A stretch of 64,000 nucleotides of DNA, from positions 62,001 to 126,000 of the forward strand of contig JBFONU010000009.1 in the NCBI GenBank assembly GCA_040779345.1, given 5' to 3'. The notes under the pieces were generated by a model. That model did not search any database, was not told the DNA's origin, and saw only the letters and a list, made by a program, of their open reading frames with translations. Positions 35,054-43,513 of the stretch are shown piece after piece; positions within the stretch are counted from its first letter, which is position 1; each line of letters opens with the position of its first letter. Both the position numbers and the translations under genes were made by a program. The stretch is from Thalassotalea_H sp040779345. Lineage in GTDB: Bacteria; Pseudomonadota; Gammaproteobacteria; Enterobacterales; Alteromonadaceae.

Positions 35054-35860
35054 ATGAAAATCCAAAAAACATTATTATTTATCGTGGCAATATCCCTTAG
35101 TCATTTCGCTAACGGCCATTCTCGCTGGTTGCTACCAAGTCATTTCACCCTTTCATCAGAAAAAGGTGAATGGATAGTATTAGACGCAACGGCATCGAAT
35201 GAGGTCTTCAATGTTGACAAGGCATTAAGTATTGATTCATTAAGGATTTTAACACCTTCGGGGAAAATAACGCGTCCTTCTTCAACCTACACAGCCCATA
35301 GAAAGTCTGTGGCAGATTACTTTACCAAGGAAAATGGTACGTATAAAATAACAAACAACACCAGCGCTAATTATTTTTCTCGCTATAAAGTAGCCGGCAA
35401 AAACCATCGTGCACGTGTCAATAAAATGGAGTTAAAAACTCTTGCACCTAGTAATGCTACTGATTTACACACCACTTATGGTTTAACTCGCATAGAAACC
35501 TATATCACCATGAACAATCCAACCGAGAATTTCGCGATTGATAAACAATTTCTCGAGTTAATCCCTAAAACTCATCCGTCGGATATAGTAGAAAATGAAC
35601 CGGTAACCTTTGGATTTACTTACCATGGCAAAGCACAAGCAGGTGTAAAAATTGAAATTACCTATGATGGAGCTCGTTATCGAAATAATCCTGAGGTATT
35701 AACGCTGGTTTCAAATAATAAAGGCGAGATAACGTTTACCCCTAAAGAGGCCGGGCGTTACTTATTAATTGCTGAATTTCAACAAGCTGCTAAAAACAAA
35801 GCGTTAGCAGACAAAGAGCACGGAGGAGTGTTTCTCACTTTTGAAGCGCAATTACAATAA
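35054..35860 (+). CDS. DUF4198 periplasmic protein
   Basis: A 268-aa exported protein, signal peptide MKIQKTLLFIVAISLSHFANG, then HSRWLLPSHF (a His-rich mature N terminus that could bind metal) and two Ig-like beta domains, the second with the FGFTYHGKAQAGVKIEITYDG pattern typical of DUF4198/NikM-like carriers. AGGAG ribosome site. It is the last gene of the Fur operon. Its final 35 bases, including the stop codon, recur exactly at 39189-39223. Confidence 0.83.
   Translation: MKIQKTLLFIVAISLSHFANGHSRWLLPSHFTLSSEKGEWIVLDATASNEVFNVDKALSIDSLRILTPSGKITRPSSTYTAHRKSVADYFTKENGTYKITNNTSANYFSRYKVAGKNHRARVNKMELKTLAPSNATDLHTTYGLTRIETYITMNNPTENFAIDKQFLELIPKTHPSDIVENEPVTFGFTYHGKAQAGVKIEITYDGARYRNNPEVLTLVSNNKGEITFTPKEAGRYLLIAEFQQAAKNKALADKEHGGVFLTFEAQLQ
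35826..35860 (+). repeat. 35-bp direct repeat, left copy
   Basis: Identical over 35 bp to 39189-39223. This copy is the 3' end of the DUF4198 coding sequence and finishes precisely with its TAA. The bases outside the match differ on both sides. Confidence 0.95.
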
Positions 35861-36335
35861 TATCCAATAGAAATAATTTAATAAATAACACTAATAACCA
35901 GGAAAGAATACGCAATAAAATCGGCAACTTAAAAGACCTCATTAAAATCCTGATTAAACCTTAACCATAAACCAATAAGGCTTAACAAAAAGATAACCAG
36001 TTTTGATGACTCCGGCACTTATAGTCTTGCTGCTGTCAATTGAAATGATGCATGTAATTTATAAGTAAATGAATCACCCCATTAACATTTGTAAATTTGG
36101 TGTTCATATGGTTATCTTCACCGGGAATAAATTATGACATTTGATCATTATTAACTATAGCCAGTACCTACAATTTCATAATATCTAAAAAGCAAATAAC
36201 TCAAACCTTTAAATTAACATTTAAAATACATATCATTTACAATAAATTTACATTTAAACGATGTATAGATATTATAAATCCAAAGCAAATTAAGATTTTA
36301 TTTTCCTATAAATGGTATATACAAGGATTGAGCAA
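35861..36335. other. A+T-rich region without visible gene
   Basis: About 475 bp inside the repeat-bounded segment. No open frame with a plausible start was found on either strand. AAGATAACC (35990-35998) and GGTTATCTT (36110-36118) are a distant inverted pair of doubtful meaning. Confidence 0.5.
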
Positions 36336-36874
36336 ATGAAAAAACAACTACTAACCATTGGAGCAGTAATATTCTTCCTGTTTGGCAAGATAGAGATTAT
36401 TAGTACGCAATCAAACACAGAAGGAGAAAGCTCTAAATTCAGTATTAGTTTGAATAGCAATAAAGTATAGCTGAAGTTATTGAAGTATATGGCACTTGTG
36501 ATGCGGCTTGTCAACTTGACAAAGAGTTTTACCAAATTTACTTAGAAGGGCTTTATAATAATTTAGGCGGAGGTCCTTCTGGAGGTGGAAGTTCGGGTCA
36601 TCCTGGTAATAGTACTGGTGGAACAAGTACAGCAGATAAGCAAAGAAAGGCTAAAGCTGATTGTATCCGTAATGCTACAAATTGGGCAGACGACTGCCAA
36701 GCTGCAGTAGATACTTTTGGCTTAGTAGCTGGTAGTATTTGTTTGGCTGCATGGGAGACTGGCCCTTTGGCTATTATGTGCGGCGTAACTGTCACCGGGA
36801 CTGTAATATGGGAGGGTAGGCAATGCAAGGAAGTAAAAGCAGATTTAGACTATAAATGTGCAATACTGCCATAA
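36336..36874 (+). pseudogene. Frameshifted small secreted Cys-rich protein gene
   Basis: An ATG at 36336 (AGGA ribosome site) opens a 44-codon frame with a signal-peptide-like start (MKKQLLTIGAVIFFLFGK) that ends at TAG 36468. The frame one base back is open from 36464 to TAA 36872 and continues the protein for 136 residues. One extra A in AATAAAG (36459-36465) would join them into about 179 aa. The second part has eight cysteines, a Gly/Ser-rich linker (GGGPSGGGSSGHPGNSTGG) and a hydrophobic Cys-rich end (TFGLVAGSICLAAWETGPLA to YKCAILP). Family unknown; a secreted toxin-like or bacteriocin-like peptide is only a guess. Either a true decayed gene or a base-calling error in a short A-run. Confidence 0.65.
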
Positions 36875-36926
36875 AAAATATAATGATAACCGTCATAGTA
36901 ATTAATCCACAATAACTATTTACGCT

Positions 36927-36961
36927 GAACGTTCGTTTTTTAAGAACGTTCGTTTTCATAT
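36927..36961 (+). repeat. Duplicated palindromic GAACGTTC motif, terminator-like
   Basis: GAACGTTCGTTTT occurs twice (36927-36939 and 36944-36956). Because GAACGTTC is itself a palindrome, the two copies can pair as a hairpin with GTTTTC after it, which could be a weak terminator for the Cys-rich gene, or the pair could be an operator for the next gene. Confidence 0.55.
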
Positions 36962-37020
36962 TATTGATAAAAAAATGATACAGACACTTAACTAAAACGT
37001 ATAATAAGATACTGGTTAAC

Positions 37021-38829
37021 ATGCAAAAAGTAATTTTAATATTTTCCGTCGTTGTTATAGCCGTCATTTATCTGATAGATTTTCCTAAAAAAGATATTAC
37101 AACTGAATCAATTAGCGACAGCAATTCTGGAATAACAACTAAATCTCAAATAACAATTAAATCATCCTTTAAAAAGTCTAGCCCAGAGGAGGCACCGGCC
37201 ATACATTGCGATCAACGTGAACAGCTGAATAAGAAGCTCTTTGATATTAAAACACATAAAAGTGAGATGCTTAATGTTTTTGCTAAATTCGCCCAAAAAG
37301 CCAATATTAGTAAGGAACAACAGGAGAGGATTATTCAACAGGCCAATATTTCATTAAATGAATTTCGCCAAATTACAGCTTGGCATGAAAAAGTTGATTA
37401 TACTGACTTATTACCAGTTAAGGGTAAGCCAGAAGCTCTCGAAGGTAATATTGCATCTGATTATTACAGTGCAATGGTGTCTAAAAATTATACCTATATT
37501 ATTGACCAAGCGAACCAAAAACTATTATCTCGTCAAAGTATTTTTGGCGGGATAAGTATTCTCACCCATACGATATTGTATAGTCAGCAAGCGGGTAAAA
37601 TAATTGACACAGTACAAGTTGAACAACTTATGAACGCAGGGCTAAAACCTCGCTTTGCTGATTTGGTGGCACTCACTCGGGAAAATATTCCATTGCCTTT
37701 GCTTGAAGTGGTTAATGCCTATACTACAGAAAATATTAAGCAAAGTTGGTATCATCATTATCGAGAAAATACGCTAACAATGCTGGCCGCAAATAATCTC
37801 AACCTACAACACTTCCAATACTGGATAAGTCAGGGTGTACCGACAAGTACTTCAGAGGTAGATTATTCTGCTATGGACATGCTTAAAACGAGAGTATCCT
37901 CCCAAGAGTTGCCACAAGCAACGCAAATTTTTATTGATTTAGCCACGCAAGGAGTAAAACCATACGACGTTAATACTCTAAAAACAATAAAAAAATGGTT
38001 GCCTCCTCAGGTTCAACAAGAGTTCGCTGACTATTTTAGCGAACACTCGAAGGTAGAATTATCAGATATTGAAAGCAAACTAAGTCAGGACATGTTAGTC
38101 AGATTATCGCAAACAAACAAGGCGTTATCTGATTTAAAAGAAGAGCTACAACACTGCAGTAAAAGTCCCTTGACCGAAGTAAACAGTATTACTTCTAAAT
38201 TAGACGTAAAAAGCTATGCACCTGTAATCCCCGAAGCCACAAAACAGAATACAGACGAAGCAATGCAAGAAATTGCACAAAACTTCACAAGTGCTTTGTT
38301 CAGTGCAACAACGAACAACGACTGGACTAATTTTTTAGCAGCCACCGATGAGCTGATAAACGACTCTGGTACCAGCGAAATGCTAGATATTGCACTGATA
38401 CAGGCAATTCAGAACAATGCACCATTTATTATCATCCAAAATTTGATACAACGAGGGGCGGTATTAAGCCCGCATACCATCACAGTTTTAACAATTAAAA
38501 ACAATTTAACTCTGGCCAAAAAACTCGTACCATATGGGTTGCAGTTCCATTTTAAGAGCAAAAATAACTACAACGCCCTTTATTATGCTGTAACTTATAA
38601 GACCAGCGTCGATATGTTATATTATTTGCTCAACCAAGGGGTTAAAATTGCACCTAGCGTTGATTTATTAACACCACTTTTGTCAGAAAACTACAGTATC
38701 AGAGTTGAAAAGTACCTAAAAGCACTAATAGACTTTGATCACAAAGTCACCCCAGAGCATAGAGTAGCTTATATGAAATTAAGCGACAGCAATCCCAAAT
38801 TATTTAAGGCATTAAACGGCTACTTCTAG
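37021..38829 (+). CDS. Membrane-anchored protein with ankyrin-like C-terminal repeats
   Basis: I do not recognise this 602-aa protein. A single N-terminal helix (4-20) anchors it; the rest probably faces the periplasm. A polar linker (24-60) is followed by a helical region with a coiled-coil stretch (about 65-110) and then helix-turn-helix units. From about residue 410 to the end, patterns such as IIIQNLIQRGAVLSPHTITV and YALYYAVTYKTSVDMLYYLL-type pairs look like divergent ankyrin repeats. The ribosome site is weak. It lies in the repeat-bounded segment between the Cys-rich pseudogene and a zinc-ribbon membrane protein gene (38 bp downstream). An immunity or binding role is speculation. Confidence 0.75.
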   Translation: MQKVILIFSVVVIAVIYLIDFPKKDITTESISDSNSGITTKSQITIKSSFKKSSPEEAPAIHCDQREQLNKKLFDIKTHKSEMLNVFAKFAQKANISKEQQERIIQQANISLNEFRQITAWHEKVDYTDLLPVKGKPEALEGNIASDYYSAMVSKNYTYIIDQANQKLLSRQSIFGGISILTHTILYSQQAGKIIDTVQVEQLMNAGLKPRFADLVALTRENIPLPLLEVVNAYTTENIKQSWYHHYRENTLTMLAANNLNLQHFQYWISQGVPTSTSEVDYSAMDMLKTRVSSQELPQATQIFIDLATQGVKPYDVNTLKTIKKWLPPQVQQEFADYFSEHSKVELSDIESKLSQDMLVRLSQTNKALSDLKEELQHCSKSPLTEVNSITSKLDVKSYAPVIPEATKQNTDEAMQEIAQNFTSALFSATTNNDWTNFLAATDELINDSGTSEMLDIALIQAIQNNAPFIIIQNLIQRGAVLSPHTITVLTIKNNLTLAKKLVPYGLQFHFKSKNNYNALYYAVTYKTSVDMLYYLLNQGVKIAPSVDLLTPLLSENYSIRVEKYLKALIDFDHKVTPEHRVAYMKLSDSNPKLFKALNGYF

Positions 38830-38867
38830 CTGTATATTGCTAATTACATAGAATAAGGAAATTAAAA

Positions 38868-39167
38868 ATGACAAATAAAACTACATTAACCGACTTTAAA
38901 ACCCAATATAAAATCACTTTACTTAGGCTTAAATTCGTTTTGTTCTTAGTCGTTATCATGTGGACACCAACGCTGATCATTACTTTTACCGAGACAGTAA
39001 CAATTCTTTCGAAAGACTGGTTACTTTGGCGTATAATCAGCGTAGTCGGTTTGATAATATTTTATATATTCTATCTGTTCTTTTGGAAGTGTCCAAAATG
39101 TGCTAAATATCCAGGTTACCGTATGACCAAAATAAAATGTAAGCATTGTGGTACTGATTTGGGCTAA
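38868..39167 (+). CDS. Two-TM protein with C-terminal zinc ribbon
   Basis: A 99-aa membrane protein with an AAGGAA ribosome site. Helices lie at about 19-40 and 49-70. The C terminus has CPKC (near residue 75) and CKHC (near 93), a four-Cys zinc ribbon facing the cytoplasm if the N terminus is inside. No family is recognised. It is probably co-transcribed with the ankyrin-like gene 38 bp upstream and is the last gene before the right-hand repeat. Confidence 0.72.
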   Translation: MTNKTTLTDFKTQYKITLLRLKFVLFLVVIMWTPTLIITFTETVTILSKDWLLWRIISVVGLIIFYIFYLFFWKCPKCAKYPGYRMTKIKCKHCGTDLG

Positions 39168-39188
39168 TGTTTAGAAGAATATAGAATA

Positions 39189-39223
39189 GAGTGTTTCTCA
39201 CTTTTGAAGCGCAATTACAATAA
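39189..39223 (+). repeat. 35-bp direct repeat, right copy
   Basis: Exact copy of 35826-35860, the end of the DUF4198 gene, but here outside any gene. It is followed 3 bp later by a hairpin that would be well placed as the original terminator of the siderophore operon. Confidence 0.95.
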
Positions 39224-39226
39224 ACC

Positions 39227-39252
39227 TTATCTGTTAGGGCTATTACAGATAA
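39227..39252. terminator. Hairpin after right repeat, weak terminator
   Basis: TTATCTGT (39227-39234) pairs perfectly with ACAGATAA (39245-39252) around a 10-nt loop. The T-run is poor. It sits between the right repeat and the convergent sensor kinase gene. Confidence 0.5.
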
Positions 39253-39262
39253 AGCGATTATT

Positions 39263-41308
39263 TTATGAGTCCAGTAAGCTCCTTATTTTTTTATATAAGG
39301 TCTGTATATCATAAGGTTTTGATAATAAATTTTTTCGCAAAGCCTCATTTGTCGCCTCTAGGTTTTGGTCATCGGTATAACCACTAATTAGCTGAATTTT
39401 TATTGACGGGTAGGTTGTTTGAACAATTTTTGATAATTCATATCCCGTCATTTCAGGCATGATCACATCTGAGAGCATTAGATCTATGTGTTCACGCTTA
39501 AGGATCTTTAATGCTTCAACGTGCCCATCAGCGCAAAATACCTTATACCCTTTTAAAGATAAAACCTCTTGGCATAATTCACGCAAGCTAGGTTCATCAT
39601 CAACAACAAGAATGGTTTCATTTCCTTTGGATGAAACAAGGTTCTCACTCGGCGTTGCTAGCTTTTCAGTTTTACCATTTAGATAGCGAGGAAAATAAAG
39701 TAAAAATTCACTGCCATGACCCACAGCTGAATTAACACAAATACTGCCACCAGAACGATTAACAAATGAAAAAACCTGTGAAAGACCAAGCCCAGTTCCT
39801 TGCTCTCCTTTTGTTGAAAAAAATGGATCAAATATTTTTTCTTTCACCTGACTATCCATACCGCAGCCATTATCGGCAATAGAGAGTACAACATATTCTC
39901 CTGACTTTACCCCTATAGCTTTGGCGCTATTTTCATTTAAAGAAACATTGTCAGTTGATATAGTTATTTGTCCATCAAAATTATTATCATCTACAGAATG
40001 AGTCGCGTTAATACACAAATTAAGGATGGCATCTTCTAAATCATTCTTATCTAACCAGATTGGCCATATATCCTCAGCAAGTTTAAAGATAAGCTTAATT
40101 CTCACTGTAAGCGTTTTTTGCAGCATATCTTGTTGCTCGATTAGACGCTTGTTTAAATTAAGCTTCGATGCTGATAAGTGGTTAGTTCTTGAAAACGCTA
40201 ATAACTTCCCTATGAGTGAGCTGCTGCGTTTACATGCCCGCTGAATTTCTTTGACACAATAAAGTGAGTTAGGTTGTTCTTTTAATTTAACATTTAATAA
40301 GTCCGCATACCCTAGAATGACACCTAAGATATTATTTTGATCATGGGCAATTCCTCCTGTTAACTTTCCCAAAGCATCCATCTTTTGACTTCTTCGCAAT
40401 AACTCTTCTTGCCGCTCTCTTTCAGTAACGTCTTGAACCAATGATGCAACTCCAACCACCTCACCATTTCCCGCTAAAATAACGGTGTTATACCATTCAC
40501 ACTGAATATTCCGGCCATTTTTAGTTATATTTTCATTACGACTTTGCGTACCACCTTTTTGACAAAGTAGTGATTGATATATGCTATTAATGTCGGGGAC
40601 AATGTGCTTGGGCACGATTAAATCTGCAGCATGACGACCAATGGCTTCTTGTGCGGTATAACCAAATATATTTTCTGCGGCTTTATTCCATTCGGTACAA
40701 TGGAAGCTCTCATCCCAAGTAATACATCCTAAAGGGGTATTTTGTAAATGAATTGATAATCTATTTTCACTTGTCACTAATTCATTAACTTTAGAGGCTA
40801 ACACTTTATTTAACAGCTCTAAATCATGCTTTTGCTCTGCTTTTTCAATTTCAGCGGCAATTCTGCCAGAAAAGAGTTCAAAAAGAGTAGTCACAAATTC
40901 AGGGTTTTTAATTTCAGATTCTTGCAGCGACACAATAACACCTTTAACAATTCCTTTTGAATCATAAAGTGGTACACCGATATAACCTTCGATATTCATG
41001 TCAACTAATAATTCATCTTGTGGAAATAAATGACAAATTCCCTTAGGGTAAACACACACTGAATCGTCTAACACATTAGCGCAAGGAGTATGTTTCAATG
41101 AATATTCAATATTATCGGCAAGCTCGCCTTTAGTCGCTAAACTAATAGTTTTAGCCGTAAATGTTGCCATATTGACTGATGCAATAAAAGTGTAATCACT
41201 GCCGATAATTTTATTTAATTGCAGCGTGATTTCATTAAAAAAATCATCTCCATAAGTAGATTTTAAACTTTTAATCAATTCAGGTAATAGGCTTTCTAAA
41301 CTCGGCAT
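39263..41308 (-). CDS. GAF-PAS hybrid sensor histidine kinase
   Basis: A soluble 681-aa hybrid kinase with no membrane helix. A GAF domain (about 15-155) with HTPCANVLDDSVCVYPKGI suggests a small-ligand or redox sensor; a coiled stretch leads into a PAS domain (about 180-300), then HisKA with H322 in GGIAHDQNNILG, an HATPase domain (DNGCGMD, GTGLGL) and a C-terminal receiver (DDEPSLRE, phospho-Asp D614 in LMLSDVIMPEMTG). The start is ATG 41308 with AGAG five bases upstream; a GTG two codons earlier is the alternative. The His box has HDQNN where HDFNN is usual. No partner regulator is adjacent. Confidence 0.9.
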   Translation of the reverse strand: MPSLESLLPELIKSLKSTYGDDFFNEITLQLNKIIGSDYTFIASVNMATFTAKTISLATKGELADNIEYSLKHTPCANVLDDSVCVYPKGICHLFPQDELLVDMNIEGYIGVPLYDSKGIVKGVIVSLQESEIKNPEFVTTLFELFSGRIAAEIEKAEQKHDLELLNKVLASKVNELVTSENRLSIHLQNTPLGCITWDESFHCTEWNKAAENIFGYTAQEAIGRHAADLIVPKHIVPDINSIYQSLLCQKGGTQSRNENITKNGRNIQCEWYNTVILAGNGEVVGVASLVQDVTERERQEELLRRSQKMDALGKLTGGIAHDQNNILGVILGYADLLNVKLKEQPNSLYCVKEIQRACKRSSSLIGKLLAFSRTNHLSASKLNLNKRLIEQQDMLQKTLTVRIKLIFKLAEDIWPIWLDKNDLEDAILNLCINATHSVDDNNFDGQITISTDNVSLNENSAKAIGVKSGEYVVLSIADNGCGMDSQVKEKIFDPFFSTKGEQGTGLGLSQVFSFVNRSGGSICVNSAVGHGSEFLLYFPRYLNGKTEKLATPSENLVSSKGNETILVVDDEPSLRELCQEVLSLKGYKVFCADGHVEALKILKREHIDLMLSDVIMPEMTGYELSKIVQTTYPSIKIQLISGYTDDQNLEATNEALRKNLLSKPYDIQTLYKKIRSLLDS

Positions 41309-41638
41309 AAACACTCTAAGTTAAAATATACATCTTTATTATTAATATATTAGCAGTGTTTCTTTATTATTCTATCAGTAGCGCTGTTTTATCAATAATA
41401 AGGTGTGTTATATCAATTTTCACTGTGACTCCTGAGTTTGAGCTGCCATGATTAAAACAGGCACTTGCCAACCTTATCGCACCAAAATTGGTCAACATGC
41501 ACTTAACGTGAATAATTGTTAACGTCACTTAAACCAGGGAATAAAATTAAACATTACAAAACAAGAGCTTAATATACATTAACTTACTGGTCTGACATTT
41601 GCTTCATAGTTTTCTGGGATCATTACTTAGTATTAATT
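41309..41638. other. Intergenic region without visible gene
   Basis: About 330 bp between the divergent kinase and LysR genes. I see no coding frame, repeat or recognisable operator beyond general A+T richness; it should carry both promoters. Confidence 0.55.
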
Positions 41639-42517
41639 ATGGCTATTCAAACACCTATCCGTGAACTCCGCTCTTTTTGTGTTGCTGCAAAATGCTTAAG
41701 CTTTAAACATGCCGCTTCGCAGTTATTTTTAACCCCTTCAGCCGTTAGTCATCAAATCAAACAGCTTGAAGAGCAATTAGGTCTTAACTTATTTGAGAGA
41801 CAAACTCGTTCGATAAAACTAACCAACTCAGGAAAGAAGTTTTATCAGGCTGTTCACCCCATTATTGGTGAACTTGAGGCAACGATTAGTCGATTCACCG
41901 ACTCACAACAAAATAAAACAATCACCATTAGCATGCCTGAATTTTTTGCCAGTGAACTATTTATTCCAAAACTCAGCAAATGGACCGAAGAAAATCCCAC
42001 CATTAATTTACAGTTAGAAACAGTAAAATCCACTTCGCAATCCCCCATTAATAGCGATCTTTCTATCGTATTAGCAAACGGAAAACCAAATGGTAGTATT
42101 GTTCATGAGCTATTCCCGATCAGATATGCACCAGCTTGCAACAAAACGCTCTACAAGAAATGGGCAAATTTAGGTTATGAAGCATTAAAGAAAGTCCCCT
42201 TGATATTACATCAATCTCGACCTTGGTCATGGCACCACTGGGCAGACCGAGTTGGTATTGATGACTTTGACCCTAAGCAAATCATTCAATTTGACAGTAT
42301 GTTTGGTGTTGCCCGAGCCGCTCAACAAGGCATGGGAATAGCACTGGTGCCCCTCCCTATCAGTAAAACATGGTTTAGTGAGCAATTACTGGTGAAACTA
42401 TTTGATCATGAGCTGGTAACAAACGATAAATATTTTTTGATCAGACATGAAAATATTGAAGAAGGAAACGAATTAGACACCTTTGCTAAGTGGGTTAAAC
42501 AACAATTTGCTTTATGA
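41639..42517 (+). CDS. LysR-family transcriptional regulator, GcvA-like
   Basis: A 292-aa regulator. The N-terminal winged helix (1-60) reads PIRELRSFCVAAKCLSFKHAASQLFLTPSAVSHQIKQLEEQLG, close to the GcvA/AmpR subgroup; the effector-binding domain follows (about 90-290) with AAQQGMGIALVP near residue 225. The regulated genes are unclear: the gene behind it is a small secreted protein and that in front is a divergent kinase. LysR members often act on a divergent neighbour, but nothing here confirms that. Confidence 0.85.
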   Translation: MAIQTPIRELRSFCVAAKCLSFKHAASQLFLTPSAVSHQIKQLEEQLGLNLFERQTRSIKLTNSGKKFYQAVHPIIGELEATISRFTDSQQNKTITISMPEFFASELFIPKLSKWTEENPTINLQLETVKSTSQSPINSDLSIVLANGKPNGSIVHELFPIRYAPACNKTLYKKWANLGYEALKKVPLILHQSRPWSWHHWADRVGIDDFDPKQIIQFDSMFGVARAAQQGMGIALVPLPISKTWFSEQLLVKLFDHELVTNDKYFLIRHENIEEGNELDTFAKWVKQQFAL

Positions 42518-42644
42518 ATGAAATAAATTCAACCAATAGCTGTATTTTTCTCGTTTGTCAGCAGCCCAGCTCTTTTTTATAGTTTAAACCGTCAAGTGCA
42601 AAAGCTTATCAAACACATTATTTTTAGTTAAAAAAGGAATAATC

Positions 42645-43154
42645 ATGAAACATAACAGCCTCATTCGTAAGACAATAACCACACTACTTTTACTAGGAAG
42701 CAGTAGTACATTTGCTGCAAACAGTGCGACAACATTTAAAGTGGCCGTCATCAAAAACACGCTAGGTGCAAGTGAAATAGTTTCAGGACAATACGAACAA
42801 GGGATAAATGAAATTTCAGGTAAAATGGATAACTTTAATCACGCGATGAATTTATGTGTCGCTCAAATTAAAGTTGCTCAGTTTGAAAAAGCAGAAAATT
42901 CATGTTCACAAGCAATTGATTCACTTTCAGTCAATGCGTCAAGAGGTCGGCATGGAAAGCTATTAAAAGCATTAGCATATAGTAACCGTGGCATTGCAAG
43001 ACACATCAATGGTAAAAACAAAAAAGCTTATGATGATTTTTTAATGGCGAAATCATTCTCTAACAACCCACTTATTATTGACAACATAACTTATTTTAAC
43101 TCGTCAATTAATGAAGCAACATTCAATGCACCAACAAATATGACAGCGGAATAA
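42645..43154 (+). CDS. Small exported TPR-like protein
   Basis: A 169-aa protein with an AAGGAAT ribosome site and a signal peptide (KTITTLLLLGSSSTFAANS, cleavage near residue 25). The mature part is helical with a TPR-like pair AMNLCVAQIKVAQFEKAENSCSQAID and ALAYSNRGIARHINGKNKKAYDDFL. The two Cys near residues 66 and 82 could pair in the periplasm. Function unknown. A 43-codon frame with a good ribosome site starts 9 bp after its stop codon. Confidence 0.8.
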   Translation: MKHNSLIRKTITTLLLLGSSSTFAANSATTFKVAVIKNTLGASEIVSGQYEQGINEISGKMDNFNHAMNLCVAQIKVAQFEKAENSCSQAIDSLSVNASRGRHGKLLKALAYSNRGIARHINGKNKKAYDDFLMAKSFSNNPLIIDNITYFNSSINEATFNAPTNMTAE

Positions 43155-43163
43155 GGGGTTCAA

Positions 43164-43295
43164 ATGAAATACTTAAAAACAAAATATGATCATTTTAGTT
43201 TGTTTTATTACCAAATAACTCATTTAACATTATCACAATGGAATTTGGAAAGGCGTAATAACAACACGAAAAGCTCACAACGACAGCATAATTAA
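43164..43295 (+). CDS. Possible small ORF, 43 aa
   Basis: ATG at 43164 has an AAGGGG ribosome site five bases upstream and opens 43 codons, starting MKYLKTKYDHFSLFYYQITH and ending with a basic Asn/Arg/Lys/Gln-rich tail. No membrane helix or known family. It follows the small exported protein by 9 bp and may be translated with it. The evidence is the ribosome site and position only. Confidence 0.4.
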   Translation: MKYLKTKYDHFSLFYYQITHLTLSQWNLERRNNNTKSSQRQHN

Positions 43296-43513
43296 TCCCC
43301 AGAGAGAGAGAAAACCTTATGATGATAATCACTGGGGTAAATTGATAATAACGTCAATTTCCCCCTAAATGTCTCATCTAAGCGTTAATCATTCTAAAAA
43401 TATAATTTACCGACAATAAAATCCCATATCTCTTAGGACAATACTAGAAAGCCTATTAATACGCTGGTAGAATCTAGCCAAGTTAATTTTTAGTAAACAT
43501 GAGATGATTCAAG

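Noticed and set aside
36459..36470. Programmed -1 ribosomal frameshifting as explanation for the split Cys-rich gene
   Set aside because: The overlap of the two frames is only seven bases and contains no X-XXY-YYZ heptamer; slipping on AAA would pair with TAA. A lost A is simpler.
36290..37067. Minus-strand open frames in the Cys-rich gene region
   Set aside because: They are antisense to a frame that encodes a signal peptide and regular Cys spacing, and have no ribosome sites or recognisable products.
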